A DNA stretch of 9,426 nt from Acidobacteriota bacterium (GTDB lineage Bacteria > Acidobacteriota > Terriglobia > Terriglobales > Acidobacteriaceae), in contig JAFAPG010000301.1 in NCBI GenBank assembly GCA_019247235.1, positions 1-9,426 of the forward strand. The letters run 5' to 3'. The notes beneath the pieces are model-generated. The model was not told where the DNA came from. It saw nothing but the letters and a program-made list of their open reading frames with translations, and did no database searches. Shown here piece by piece: positions 1-7,711 of the stretch. Position numbers and translations under genes: made by a program. Positions within the stretch are counted from its first letter, which is position 1; every line of letters starts with the position of its first letter.

Positions 1-2109
1 CTGGGTAATTGGCGAAGTACGCTGATCATCGCCATCTCCATTCCCCTTTCCATTCTGACCTCGGTGATCCTGTTGGGCGCGCTGGGAGAAACCTTCAACA
101 TCATGACCCTGGGTGGACTGGCACTGGCGGTTGGGATCTTGGTCGATGATGCGACGGTCGAGATTGAAAACATCGAGCGCAATCTTGCCATGAAAAAGGA
201 GCTCAAGCAGGCCATCCTGGACGGTGCCCAGCAGATCGCTGTGCCGGCTTTTGTGTCGACCCTGGCCATCTCGATCGTCTTCGTGCCCATGTTCTTTCTC
301 ACCGGCGTGGCCCGCTATCTCTTCGTGCCCCTGGCCGAGGCCGTGGTCTTCGCCATGCTGGCCTCTTATTTATTATCCCGGACACTGATTCCCACCCTCG
401 TGATGTATTTGTTGCGGCACCATCAGGAGAATTCCTACCACTCGAATCAAAGCTTTTGGGGACGGTTGCAGGCGGGCTTTGAGCGATGGTTCTCCGGCTT
501 GCGAGAATCCTACCGCGAGTCGCTCGCGGGCATTATGGGGCATCGAGGGGCTTTCGTTGCCGGCTTTCTCGGGTGCTGCATCCTTTCAGGCGGACTGGTC
601 TTTTTCCTCGGTCGCGACTTCTTCCCCACCGTCGACGCCGGTCAATTCCGCCTGCATGTGCGCGGCCGGGCAGGGCTAAGAATCGAAGAGACTGCCCGCC
701 TGGTGGACGAGGTGGAACAACAGATTCGGCGCACGGTTCCGCCCAAGGATATCAACACAGTTCTTGATAATATTGGGCTCCCCTACAGCGGAATCAATCT
801 CACCTACAGCAACGCGGGAACCATCGGCACCTGCGACGCCGAGATTCTGGTGTCGTTAAATCCTCACCATCATGCCACCGCGGAATATGTCCACCACCTA
901 CGTCGCGAATTGCCGGAAGCTTTCCCCGGTGTGGAGTTCTTCTTTCAGCCCGCCGACATCGTCAGCCAGATTCTCAACTTTGGCCAGCCAGCACCGATTG
1001 ACGTGCAACTGTCCGGCCAGAATTACATCGAAAACTATCTCATCGCCGAGAAGATCGCCAATCGCTTGCGCCGCGTACCCGGGGCGGTGGATGTGCATGT
1101 GCAGCAACTTATCAATAATCCAGCCATTCACCTGGATGTCGATCGCGTGCGCGCGCAGCAGCTCGGCTTGAGCGAACGCGATGTGGCACAGAACGTTCTC
1201 GTCTCACTCAGTTCAAGCTTCCAAACCTCACCAACCTTCTGGGTCAATCCCAAAAATCATGTCAGCTACAACCTGGCGGTGATGTCGCCGCAGTACCGAG
1301 TGAATTCTCTTGAAGCCTTGTTGAACACGCCCATCAATGGGCCTGCCTCGCCCGCGCCGCAGTTGCTGGCCAATCTAGCGACCGTGACCCCCCTCGCCAC
1401 ACCCGCTGTGGTAAGCCACTATAACGTGGCGCCCGCCGTCGATGTCTTTGCCAGCGTGGATGGACGTGATCTGGGAGGAGTGGCCAGCGACAGTACTGAG
1501 ATTGTGAATGAGTTTCGTAAACAGCTGCCTCGAGGCACGCAGATGCACATGCGCGGACAGGTAGAAACCATGGCGTCCTCGTACTCCGGGCTGCTGCTAG
1601 GCCTGGCGATGTCGATCGTTCTTGTGTATCTATTGATTGTCGTCAATTTTCAGTCCTGGCTCGATCCCTTCATCATCATCACGGCCTTACCTGGGGCACT
1701 GGCCGGAATTCTTTGGCTTCTGTTTTTGACCCATACCCGGCTAAGCGTGCCCGCTCTTACCGGCGCGGTCATGTGCATGGGCGTAGCCACAGCTAATAGC
1801 ATCCTTCTGATTTCCTTTGCCCGCGAACGTATGGCCGCAGGAGTCGACGCAATCGCGGCCGCCATCGAGGCTGGGTATACACGTATACGCCCGGTAATTA
1901 TGACCGCTCTGGCCATGATCATCGGCATGTTACCCATGGCCCTCGGTTTCGGTGAAGGGGGCGAACAGAACGCTCCTCTGGGGCGCGCTGTAATCGGAGG
2001 ACTCTCGTTGGCTACGGTAGCAACCTTATTTTTTGTTCCGGTTGTATTCAGCATCATTCATGGCCGGCGGCAAAAGCCACAGCTGAGGTTTGCGCCGGAG
2101 CAGGGTTAA
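1..2109 (+). CDS. RND efflux permease, inner-membrane subunit (5' partial)
   Basis: Proton-driven inner-membrane pump of a tripartite efflux system. The reading frame is open from base 1 with no start, so the gene begins upstream; 702 residues are visible. The TM4 motif GILVDDATVEIENIER (partial residues 45-60) matches the AcrB segment carrying Asp407/Asp408, so about 360 N-terminal residues are missing and the whole protein would be near the usual 1,050. Next come the TM5-6 region, a charged linker, a second periplasmic porter/docking region (about residues 190-500), and the TM8-12 block. That block includes GVATANSILLISFARE, a TRIRPVIMTALAMIIGMLP segment and a GEGGEQNAPLGRAVIGG segment, all typical of the AcrB/MdtB/HAE superfamily. 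The TM10 lysine of AcrB is Ala here. The adaptor gene follows after 31 bp. The family call is very secure; the substrate is unknown. Confidence 0.95.
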   Translation: MGNWRSTLIIAISIPLSILTSVILLGALGETFNIMTLGGLALAVGILVDDATVEIENIERNLAMKKELKQAILDGAQQIAVPAFVSTLAISIVFVPMFFLTGVARYLFVPLAEAVVFAMLASYLLSRTLIPTLVMYLLRHHQENSYHSNQSFWGRLQAGFERWFSGLRESYRESLAGIMGHRGAFVAGFLGCCILSGGLVFFLGRDFFPTVDAGQFRLHVRGRAGLRIEETARLVDEVEQQIRRTVPPKDINTVLDNIGLPYSGINLTYSNAGTIGTCDAEILVSLNPHHHATAEYVHHLRRELPEAFPGVEFFFQPADIVSQILNFGQPAPIDVQLSGQNYIENYLIAEKIANRLRRVPGAVDVHVQQLINNPAIHLDVDRVRAQQLGLSERDVAQNVLVSLSSSFQTSPTFWVNPKNHVSYNLAVMSPQYRVNSLEALLNTPINGPASPAPQLLANLATVTPLATPAVVSHYNVAPAVDVFASVDGRDLGGVASDSTEIVNEFRKQLPRGTQMHMRGQVETMASSYSGLLLGLAMSIVLVYLLIVVNFQSWLDPFIIITALPGALAGILWLLFLTHTRLSVPALTGAVMCMGVATANSILLISFARERMAAGVDAIAAAIEAGYTRIRPVIMTALAMIIGMLPMALGFGEGGEQNAPLGRAVIGGLSLATVATLFFVPVVFSIIHGRRQKPQLRFAPEQG

Positions 2110-2140
2110 TTGTTCTTTCTTTACTGAGGCAGATTTGACC

Positions 2141-3343
2141 ATGACTCACCAGGCGTTGATCGCACGGCAAAAGGAACCTTCGACTTCCGAACTACCTCCG
2201 CGCTCGGGAAAAGGCCGTCGTTACCTGGCGCTGGTGCTGCTGGGAATTTTATTGGTGGCGGGGGCGGCGCTGGCCTTCGCCTTACGGCTAGGAGAACGAC
2301 GGGCCTTGGCGAAAGAGACCGCAGCACTGTCGGTTCCTGTAGTTACTACGGTCCAGCCGAAGCGCGAAGCACCCCAGCAAGAGCTCATGCTGCCCTCGAC
2401 CCTTCAGGCGTTCACCGAATCGCCCATCTACGCGCGTACCAATGGTTATCTGGCGCGCTGGTACAAAGATATCGGCAGCCGCGTCGAAAAGGGTCAATTG
2501 CTCGCCGCCATCGACACTCCGGAAGTCGACCAGGAGCTCATGCAGGCGCGAGCTGCTCGAAAGCAGGCTGAGGCCCAATTGTCTTTGGCTAAGACCTCAG
2601 CAGAGCGATGGGAGACGCTCCGCAAAATGGATGCCGTTGCCCAGCAAGAGACCGACGAGCGATCGAGTGGTTACGCGCAGAGCCAGGCGGCTTTGGCTTC
2701 AGCGACGGCCAATGTGCGCCGTTTGGAGCAGCTCGAAGCCTTTAAGCACGTGTACGCTCCCTTTTCAGGCGTCCTGACCCGGCGCAACACCGATATCGGG
2801 GCGCTCATCAATGCCGGCAACGGCGGCTCAAACCAGGCACTGTTCGTCCTCGCGCAGATCGATCCCATTCGCGTATACGTAGAGGTTCCTGAAATTTATG
2901 CCTCGACCATACATCCCGGTCTAGCCGCCAGCCTCGAATTGCCGGCGTTCCCCGGACAACGCTTCTCGGGAAAGGTCGCACGAACGGCGGATGCTATCGA
3001 TCCCGAAACCAGAACCCTGCGCACCGAGATCGACGTCCCTAACCACGACGGCCGCCTGTTTCCCGGAGCCTATGCCCAGGCACATTTTGGCGTGAACGTC
3101 TCCGGGGCCCGCCTGTCGGTGCCGGTGAATGCCCTATTGTTTCGCGCCGAGGGCCCGCGGGCGGCGGTGGTCGATTCGAATGGCAAAGTGCACCTTACGC
3201 CGGTGGTGATTGGCCGTGACTACGGTACGGAAGTTGAAATCCTCGAAGGATTAGATCCCAGCGAGAACTTGGTTCTCAATCCCAGCGATTCTTTAGAAGA
3301 TGGCCAATCGGTACACGTCGTCAAAGAAGGTGATCACTCATGA
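2141..3343 (+). CDS. RND efflux periplasmic adaptor (HlyD/AcrA membrane fusion protein)
   Basis: A 400-residue adaptor that should bridge the upstream permease and downstream channel. It has a short cytoplasmic N-terminus ending in GKGRR and one membrane anchor (about residues 29-50, no lipobox). A first biotinyl/lipoyl half follows (95-128, with NGYLARWYKDIGSRVEKGQL), then an alpha-helical hairpin rich in Ala/Gln/Glu (130-200). The second lipoyl half is at 204-224 (APFSGVLTRRNTDIGALI), and the beta-barrel at 235-318 contains the family signature DPETRTLRTEIDVPN. A membrane-proximal domain runs to the end. ATG 2141 was chosen because GAGG lies 11 bp upstream and the anchor is then placed normally; an in-frame TTG at 2090 would overlap the permease and add 17 uncharacteristic residues. 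The stop overlaps the next start (ATGA), so the genes are probably translationally coupled. Confidence 0.95.
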   Translation: MTHQALIARQKEPSTSELPPRSGKGRRYLALVLLGILLVAGAALAFALRLGERRALAKETAALSVPVVTTVQPKREAPQQELMLPSTLQAFTESPIYARTNGYLARWYKDIGSRVEKGQLLAAIDTPEVDQELMQARAARKQAEAQLSLAKTSAERWETLRKMDAVAQQETDERSSGYAQSQAALASATANVRRLEQLEAFKHVYAPFSGVLTRRNTDIGALINAGNGGSNQALFVLAQIDPIRVYVEVPEIYASTIHPGLAASLELPAFPGQRFSGKVARTADAIDPETRTLRTEIDVPNHDGRLFPGAYAQAHFGVNVSGARLSVPVNALLFRAEGPRAAVVDSNGKVHLTPVVIGRDYGTEVEILEGLDPSENLVLNPSDSLEDGQSVHVVKEGDHS

Positions 3344-4803
3344 GAGGGCTGGTACCACTTATGGTGGGCGCGCTAACCGTTACCGGCTTCGCCGCTGGCC
3401 CCAAATACCAAAAGCCCGAGGTCTCTCTCCCGCAAACCTGGCAATCGCCTGTGCCCTGGCAGCCGGCCAATCCGGTCGATTCATTACCCAAGAATACGTG
3501 GTGGAAGCTGTTCCAGGATCCCGAGCTCGACCGATACGAAGAGCAAGCGATGGCTAATAATCAGGGCCTGAAGGCCGCTACGGCCCGCCTAACCGAAGCT
3601 CGCGCCTTCGCCAGGGTCTCGGCCTCGGGTCTCTATCCTGAACTGGACGCTGGCGTCGTGGCCCAACGGGCAAGGCTTTCCGGTAATCGACCGACCAACG
3701 GCGCCCCTGTCAGTGCCGTGCCTGTCAGTCAGAATACCTTCGCCATTCCTTTCACTTTGAACTATGAGATCGATCTCTTCGGCCGAGTGCGCAGGAGTTT
3801 GGAAGCGGCGAACGCGTCGCTCGAGAGCACCGCAGCCGACCTCGAGAATGTCCGGCTGCTCGTTAGCGCCGAGCTGGCCGCCGACTATTTTCAATTGCGC
3901 GAGCTCGACGCGGAAATCATGGTCGTACAACGAGCCATCGATTTTCAAAAGCAGGGCCTCGAACTGGTCGAAAGGAGACACCAAGGAGGTGCGGTTTCTG
4001 GCCTCGACGTCGCGCAACAACGGACAGTGCTCGACTCGTCCTACACACAGCTCGCTCTGCTCGAACAACAGCGCGCACAATTCCAGCATGCTTTAGCCAT
4101 GCTGCAGGGTCGTCCGGCTCCGGACTTCAAAGCGCCCGTTCGCCCACTTGATATCCAGCCGCCGACCATCCCGGTGGCCATGCCTTCGGAGTTGCTCGAG
4201 CGACGGCCGGACATAGCCACCGCGGAGCGACGCGTCGCCGCGCGAAACGCCGAGATCGGAGTAGCACGATCGGCCTTTTATCCGAGCATCGTTCTGTCGG
4301 GTGGAACTGGTTGGCAAAGTCTCGACATTGGAAAGCTCCTCAGCGGGCCTAGTGCGCTATGGTCGGTTGGCCTGTCCGCGCTTGCACCGGTTATCGCGGG
4401 AGGCAGGAACCGAGCACGACTCGAAAACGCCAGGGCCGCATACGACGAGGATGTGGCCAACTATCGGGAAACCACGCTGGTGGCTTTTCAGCAGGTCGAG
4501 GATGCCATCGCCGGTCTTAATGCCCTGAGCGCGGCTTCCCAGTCGCAAGAACGCGCCGTGGCTGATGCAAACACCTCGCTGACTTTGGCCAACGCGCGTT
4601 ACACCGGGGGAGTGGTTACCTATTTGGACGTGATTACCGCGCAGCAGCAGGTTCTCACGAATGAACGCCTGGCCGCCCAAATTCAGGGACAGCGGCTGGT
4701 GACTTCAGTCTTGCTCGTCAAAGCCCTGGGAGGAGGATGGGACGCCTCAAGCATCGCTGCCGTCGGGGTAAAACCGAAACTTAAACAAGCCTTCGAACAG
4801 TAG
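3340..4803 (+). CDS. Outer-membrane efflux channel, NodT/TolC-type (OMF), lipobox Cys absent
   Basis: A 487-residue outer-membrane channel expected to form the trimeric exit duct of the efflux complex. The NodT-family hallmarks are clear: GPKYQKPEV just after the signal region (20-28), TWWKLFQDPELD (53-64), YEIDLFGRVRR (142-152), and the repeat-joining stretch at 281-321 starting MPSELLERRPDIATAERR. The second OEP repeat follows, with GGVVTYLDVITAQQQVL near 423-439. ATG 3340 overlaps the adaptor stop by 4 bp and has GAAGG 9 bp upstream. The first 19 residues form a hydrophobic signal sequence. NodT proteins normally have a lipobox Cys in the GCAVGP context; here the equivalent residue is Phe17 (TTC), so lipidation is not expected. 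Cleavage by signal peptidase I near Ala18/Ala19 is possible. The length is normal for the family. Confidence 0.94.
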   Translation: MRGLVPLMVGALTVTGFAAGPKYQKPEVSLPQTWQSPVPWQPANPVDSLPKNTWWKLFQDPELDRYEEQAMANNQGLKAATARLTEARAFARVSASGLYPELDAGVVAQRARLSGNRPTNGAPVSAVPVSQNTFAIPFTLNYEIDLFGRVRRSLEAANASLESTAADLENVRLLVSAELAADYFQLRELDAEIMVVQRAIDFQKQGLELVERRHQGGAVSGLDVAQQRTVLDSSYTQLALLEQQRAQFQHALAMLQGRPAPDFKAPVRPLDIQPPTIPVAMPSELLERRPDIATAERRVAARNAEIGVARSAFYPSIVLSGGTGWQSLDIGKLLSGPSALWSVGLSALAPVIAGGRNRARLENARAAYDEDVANYRETTLVAFQQVEDAIAGLNALSAASQSQERAVADANTSLTLANARYTGGVVTYLDVITAQQQVLTNERLAAQIQGQRLVTSVLLVKALGGGWDASSIAAVGVKPKLKQAFEQ

Positions 4804-4810
4804 CTTAGAG

Positions 4811-4888
4811 CGGCGAAAGCCGACGATTCAGGCGGCAAGGCTAGAACGTCATGCCCTTTTCTTTGAAGGGCTATGTCCCGAAACGGGA
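4811..4888 (+). promoter_or_regulatory. Hairpin-rich leader upstream of the diguanylate cyclase (candidate)
   Basis: Three inverted repeats follow one another in the 245-bp gap between the channel gene and the cyclase start. At 4811-4822, CGGC and GCCG enclose a GAAA tetraloop. At 4853-4858 and 4866-4871, GCCCTT pairs with AAGGGC (one further T-G wobble). At 4876-4880 and 4884-4888, TCCCG pairs with CGGGA around AAA. A GACG at 4822-4825 could also pair with CGTC at 4847-4850, though it shares base 4822 with the first stem. None has a T-run, so intrinsic termination is not supported. A structured 5' leader, or simply the 3' end of the efflux mRNA, are the options. I compared it by eye with the GEMM-I c-di-GMP riboswitch consensus and did not find its core. 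Confidence 0.3.
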
Positions 4889-5048
4889 ATTCTCATCCTC
4901 GAACGTAACCCTACCCACTGCCCCTGGCGCTCATACCACCGCGTGCGCTGCTAGCATCAGGATTCGCCTCCGTCAAGAACCGATCGAACGTCTCGCGGGA
5001 GATCTCGGAACGCATCCTGGGACGGAGAACACAGTTAGGGTAGATCTG

Positions 5049-6062
5049 ATGAAAATCATGCTAGTCGAAGATTCGGCGGTCGAGCAGCGCCAAATCGGGG
5101 ACTATCTAAAAGCCTGGAATCTAGAGTTCACGGTAGTTTCAGATGGCGCGGAGGCTTGGTCTCTACTTCAAAGTCCCGAACCGCCCGGCTTAGTTCTTCT
5201 CGATTGGATGCTGCCGGGGCTAGACGGCATCGAGCTTTGCCGGAGAATTCGCACGCTCGGGGGAAATGGAAATTACATCTACACCGTGATGCTGACGGCA
5301 AAGGATCGAAAATCTCATCTGCTCATGGCGATGGCAGCTGGTGCCGATGACTATCTGGCTAAACCGGTTGACCCCTCGGAACTGCGAGCACGGCTTCTGG
5401 TTGGAAAGCGGATTCTCGAATTGCAGCAGTCGTTGCGATTTGCGGCTACACACGATTTTCTGACGAAACTCTTCAACCGCGAGGAGATCCTTGGGGCGCT
5501 CAAGCGGGAAATTGCCCGCGGTGAACGCGAACGACAGCCGGTGACGGTGATCCTGGCCGATTTGGACGAATTCAAGAAGGTGAATGACTGCCTAGGCCAT
5601 GCCGCCGGTGACAGCGTGCTGAAGGAAGTGGCGGAGCGTCTGATCTCGGACTTGCGGGAGTACGACTTTGTTGGTCGCTATGGCGGCGAAGAGTTCTTGA
5701 TGATTTTACCCAATTGTAGTGTAGGTACGGGGGCTCGGCGGGCCGAAGAAATTCGCTGTCTGGTGTCAAATACCCCTATCACCACGACCTTTGCGAAAGT
5801 TCCAGTTACGGTAAGCATGGGTGTGACCAGCACTGAGTGCGAGGGCGCCGTCACAGTAGAGTCGTTGCTGCAACAGGCCGACCGTGCTCTTTATGCCGCA
5901 AAAGCAGGGGGTCGCAACCGGGTAGAGGCATTCGGTTTGAGAGAAGTGATCGGCATCGGTAGCTCATTGGCGAGATCACGCCGACGAGATACGAACGCCG
6001 CAAAGTTCCGACGCAAAGTGATGTCTCAAGGCTCCCCGCGAAGGCAAGAAACCCAGGCGTAA
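5049..6062 (+). CDS. Response regulator with GGDEF domain (PleD-like diguanylate cyclase)
   Basis: A cytoplasmic 337-residue two-domain regulator that would make c-di-GMP from two GTP when phosphorylated. The REC domain (1-120) has the acidic pair Glu7/Asp8, phospho-acceptor Asp52 in LLDWMLPGLDG, Thr83 in MLTA and Lys105 in AKPVD. The GGDEF domain (about 135-295) has the DFLTKLFNR entry motif, the DLDEFKKVND metal/substrate loop and the active-site sequence YGGEEF (211-216). RxxD (Arg203 to Asp206) sits five residues before GGEEF, the spacing of the PleD product-inhibition site. All catalytic features are intact. A basic 43-residue tail (295-337) follows the domain. ATG 5049 was chosen because it starts exactly at the REC domain and has AGGG 8 bp upstream; an in-frame ATG at 4851 would add 66 residues unlike any domain. 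It converges with the pilT-like gene. Confidence 0.93.
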   Translation: MKIMLVEDSAVEQRQIGDYLKAWNLEFTVVSDGAEAWSLLQSPEPPGLVLLDWMLPGLDGIELCRRIRTLGGNGNYIYTVMLTAKDRKSHLLMAMAAGADDYLAKPVDPSELRARLLVGKRILELQQSLRFAATHDFLTKLFNREEILGALKREIARGERERQPVTVILADLDEFKKVNDCLGHAAGDSVLKEVAERLISDLREYDFVGRYGGEEFLMILPNCSVGTGARRAEEIRCLVSNTPITTTFAKVPVTVSMGVTSTECEGAVTVESLLQQADRALYAAKAGGRNRVEAFGLREVIGIGSSLARSRRRDTNAAKFRRKVMSQGSPRRQETQA

Positions 6063-6106
6063 CCGTAAGGTGTCCCGTCTTCGTTGGCACATAGAAGCGC
6101 CCCTCT

Positions 6107-6156
6107 CGACGTGCATTTCAAAGACAAAAGCTACCTGAGCGATGTGCATTTAAGAC
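6107..6156. repeat. Imperfect direct repeat in the convergent gap
   Basis: Two copies of a 17-19 bp unit lie 33 bp apart. CGACGTGCATTTCAAAGAC is at 6107-6125 and CGATGTGCATTTAAGAC at 6140-6156, differing by one substitution and a two-base indel. They lie between the ends of the cyclase gene and the pilus ATPase gene. The second copy overlaps the hairpin at 6137-6167. Their purpose is unknown; a local duplication is the simplest explanation. Confidence 0.4.
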
Positions 6157-6167
6157 CCACATAGCTC
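6137..6167. terminator. Possible transcription-end hairpin between convergent genes
   Basis: GAGC-G-ATGTG (6137-6146) is complementary to CACAT-A-GCTC (6158-6167), giving nine paired positions with one G/A mismatch and an 11-base loop. It sits between two convergent genes, where a bidirectional terminator would be expected. Neither strand has a good T-run after the stem, so it does not meet the usual intrinsic-terminator pattern. Confidence 0.3.
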
Positions 6168-6191
6168 GCCAGTCAGATCTCGCCCTAGAAA

Positions 6192-7412
6192 TTAGGAACC
6201 GCTTTGAGGAGCCTCGGCTGGGGGCGGGGTAAAATCGGCCAACTCTAAGCGCAAATTCCCTGGATTGGTGGCGTATGCCATACCGGTTTCGAAATCGATG
6301 ATACCGGCACGTATGTAATTTTCGAGCTCTCCATCGAAGTGCTGCATTCCCTCGGTCTTTGCCACGCGCATAGCATCCAGTAGGGTCTTGCCTTCGATTT
6401 CGCCCTTCTCCACATACTCTCGAGTTCGCAGGGTAGACTTTAAAATTTCAATCGTTGCCACGCGACCGCTTCCGTCTTTCCGCGGGATCAGGCGTTGCGA
6501 AACGATATAACGAAAACTCTTTGCCAGACGATTGCGGATGGCGTGCTGCTCGGCCAAAGGAAAGACTCCGACAATTCTCTCTACCGTCTTCGAGGCATCG
6601 ATGGTGTGTAGGGTGGAGAGCACCAAGTGTCCGGTCTCGGCCGCCTCCATGGCGATCTCGATGGTCTCGCGGTCACGCATTTCCCCGACCAAGATGACTT
6701 TAGGAGCTTGCCGCAGTGCTGCCCGCAGGGCTTGAGCAAAGCTGGTGGTATCGCTGTGTAACTCACGTTGGTGGACAAGGCAATTCTGGTGGGGATGAAG
6801 AAATTCGATTGGATCCTCAATCGTGAGAATGTGGTAGGCGTGTTGCTTATTGATTAAATCGATGATTGCCGCCAGAGTCGAAGATTTGCCAGATCCGGTC
6901 GGCCCCGTCACGAGCACAACCCCATTGCGTAGATCCACGATATTCCTGAGCTCTTCGGGCAAGTTGAGCTCCGTGAAGCTGGGAATTTTGCTGGGTATAA
7001 CTCGCATGACGATCACCGAAGTGCCCCGCTGCATGAACACGTTGACCCGAAAGCGCGAGGTCCCCGGCAAGCTGTAGGAAAGATCGCACGATCCCTGCTC
7101 CCGTAAGTTACCCAAGGCATACTTGTTGTTGCCGATCAAATCGCTGGCAATGTGGCGCACGTCCTCGACACTAAGGGCTCTTGATCCGACCGGCGCGAGA
7201 TTGCCATTAACTTCGACCATGGGTGGCTTGCCGGGCGAGAAGAACAGGTCGCTAATCTTGGTAGCGCTGCGTAGCATGGTGGCTAATAAGGCTGGCGTTG
7301 AAAACGTAGAGCTTGCTGGCGCCGGTGAGGGTGCAGCCGCCGTGGCAGAGCTACTAACAGAATTCGCGGGCTGGAGCCCCTTGCCCGCAGACGTGGGAGT
7401 GGAGGTTGACAT
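6192..7412 (-). CDS. pilT: Type IV pilus retraction ATPase, PilT/PilU family
   Basis: A hexameric secretion-type ATPase expected at the cytoplasmic base of type IV pili, powering pilin retraction and twitching. Of 406 residues, 1-45 are a Ser/Thr/Pro/Ala-rich, probably disordered stretch. The PilT N-terminal domain follows, with KISDLFFSPGKPPMVEVNG (52-70). The ATPase core has Walker A GPTGSGKSS (170-178), the Asp box LTIEDPIEF (196-204), Walker B VILVGEMRD (239-247) and the His box GHLVLSTLHTIDA (261-273). The C-terminal AIRNRLAKSFRYIVSQRL (291-308) and the GMQHFDGEL segment fit PilT/PilU rather than assembly ATPases of the PilB class, which are longer and carry a tetracysteine zinc site absent here. 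PilT and PilU cannot be separated by eye. The start is uncertain: ATG at 7412 fits best, while an in-frame GTG at 7493 would add 27 residues. Neither has a clear ribosome-binding site. Confidence 0.9.
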   Translation of the reverse strand: MSTSTPTSAGKGLQPANSVSSSATAAAPSPAPASSTFSTPALLATMLRSATKISDLFFSPGKPPMVEVNGNLAPVGSRALSVEDVRHIASDLIGNNKYALGNLREQGSCDLSYSLPGTSRFRVNVFMQRGTSVIVMRVIPSKIPSFTELNLPEELRNIVDLRNGVVLVTGPTGSGKSSTLAAIIDLINKQHAYHILTIEDPIEFLHPHQNCLVHQRELHSDTTSFAQALRAALRQAPKVILVGEMRDRETIEIAMEAAETGHLVLSTLHTIDASKTVERIVGVFPLAEQHAIRNRLAKSFRYIVSQRLIPRKDGSGRVATIEILKSTLRTREYVEKGEIEGKTLLDAMRVAKTEGMQHFDGELENYIRAGIIDFETGMAYATNPGNLRLELADFTPPPAEAPQSGS

Positions 7413-7599
7413 AGGACTCAAAACGGATCCGATTGTCTCAAATCTCAATCTGCCCCAAGGCCCTTGCTGGCTGCATTCGATTACCGCCGTCACGAAATGT
7501 TGCCATTATGAGCACAGATCATCGCTAATAGGGACTAGTTAATACGATGGACAAAGTTCGTCCCCCTATCGGTGGCTTGCTACGAGTAAATACGCTCAG

Positions 7600-7616
7600 A
7601 GGAATAGGAATAGGAA
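7600..7616. repeat. Short AGGAAT tandem repeat
   Basis: Two complete AGGAAT units and a five-base partial third lie head to tail in the gap upstream of pilT. At this length it could be chance or a slippage product. It is far from both gene starts, so it is not a ribosome-binding site. Confidence 0.4.
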
Positions 7617-7711
7617 ACGGCCGGCGATATGCTCCGGGCTTCAACCCATCCTAAAACCTGGTCTTCTACACTTCGAGCATTTCTGCCATTTTTGTCCCCG
7701 GCAACGGCATG

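Noticed and set aside
1650..2057. 135-residue ORF antisense to the RND permease
   Set aside because: Shadow of the conserved TM8-12 coding region; sequence is low-complexity Ala/Arg/Met with no recognisable fold.
2090..2140. TTG start for the adaptor overlapping the permease
   Set aside because: ATG 2141 has a GAGG site and normal anchor placement; the extra 17 residues are not adaptor-like.
3589..4089. 166-residue ORF antisense to the channel gene
   Set aside because: Lies wholly inside a confident gene on the opposite strand; long antisense frames are expected in GC-rich codon usage.
4804..4890. c-di-GMP (GEMM-I) riboswitch upstream of the cyclase
   Set aside because: The GAAA tetraloop was suggestive, but the conserved core around it (GGACGCAAAGCC-type segment and partner strand) is absent by eye.
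4851..5048. 66-residue N-terminal extension of the cyclase frame
   Set aside because: The extra residues resemble no domain, the stretch contains strong hairpins, and ATG 5049 fits the REC start with a plausible AGGG upstream.
7123..7542. 139-residue ORF antisense to the pilus ATPase start
   Set aside because: Its content mirrors the Ser/Pro/Ala-rich N-terminus of the ATPase; no independent support.
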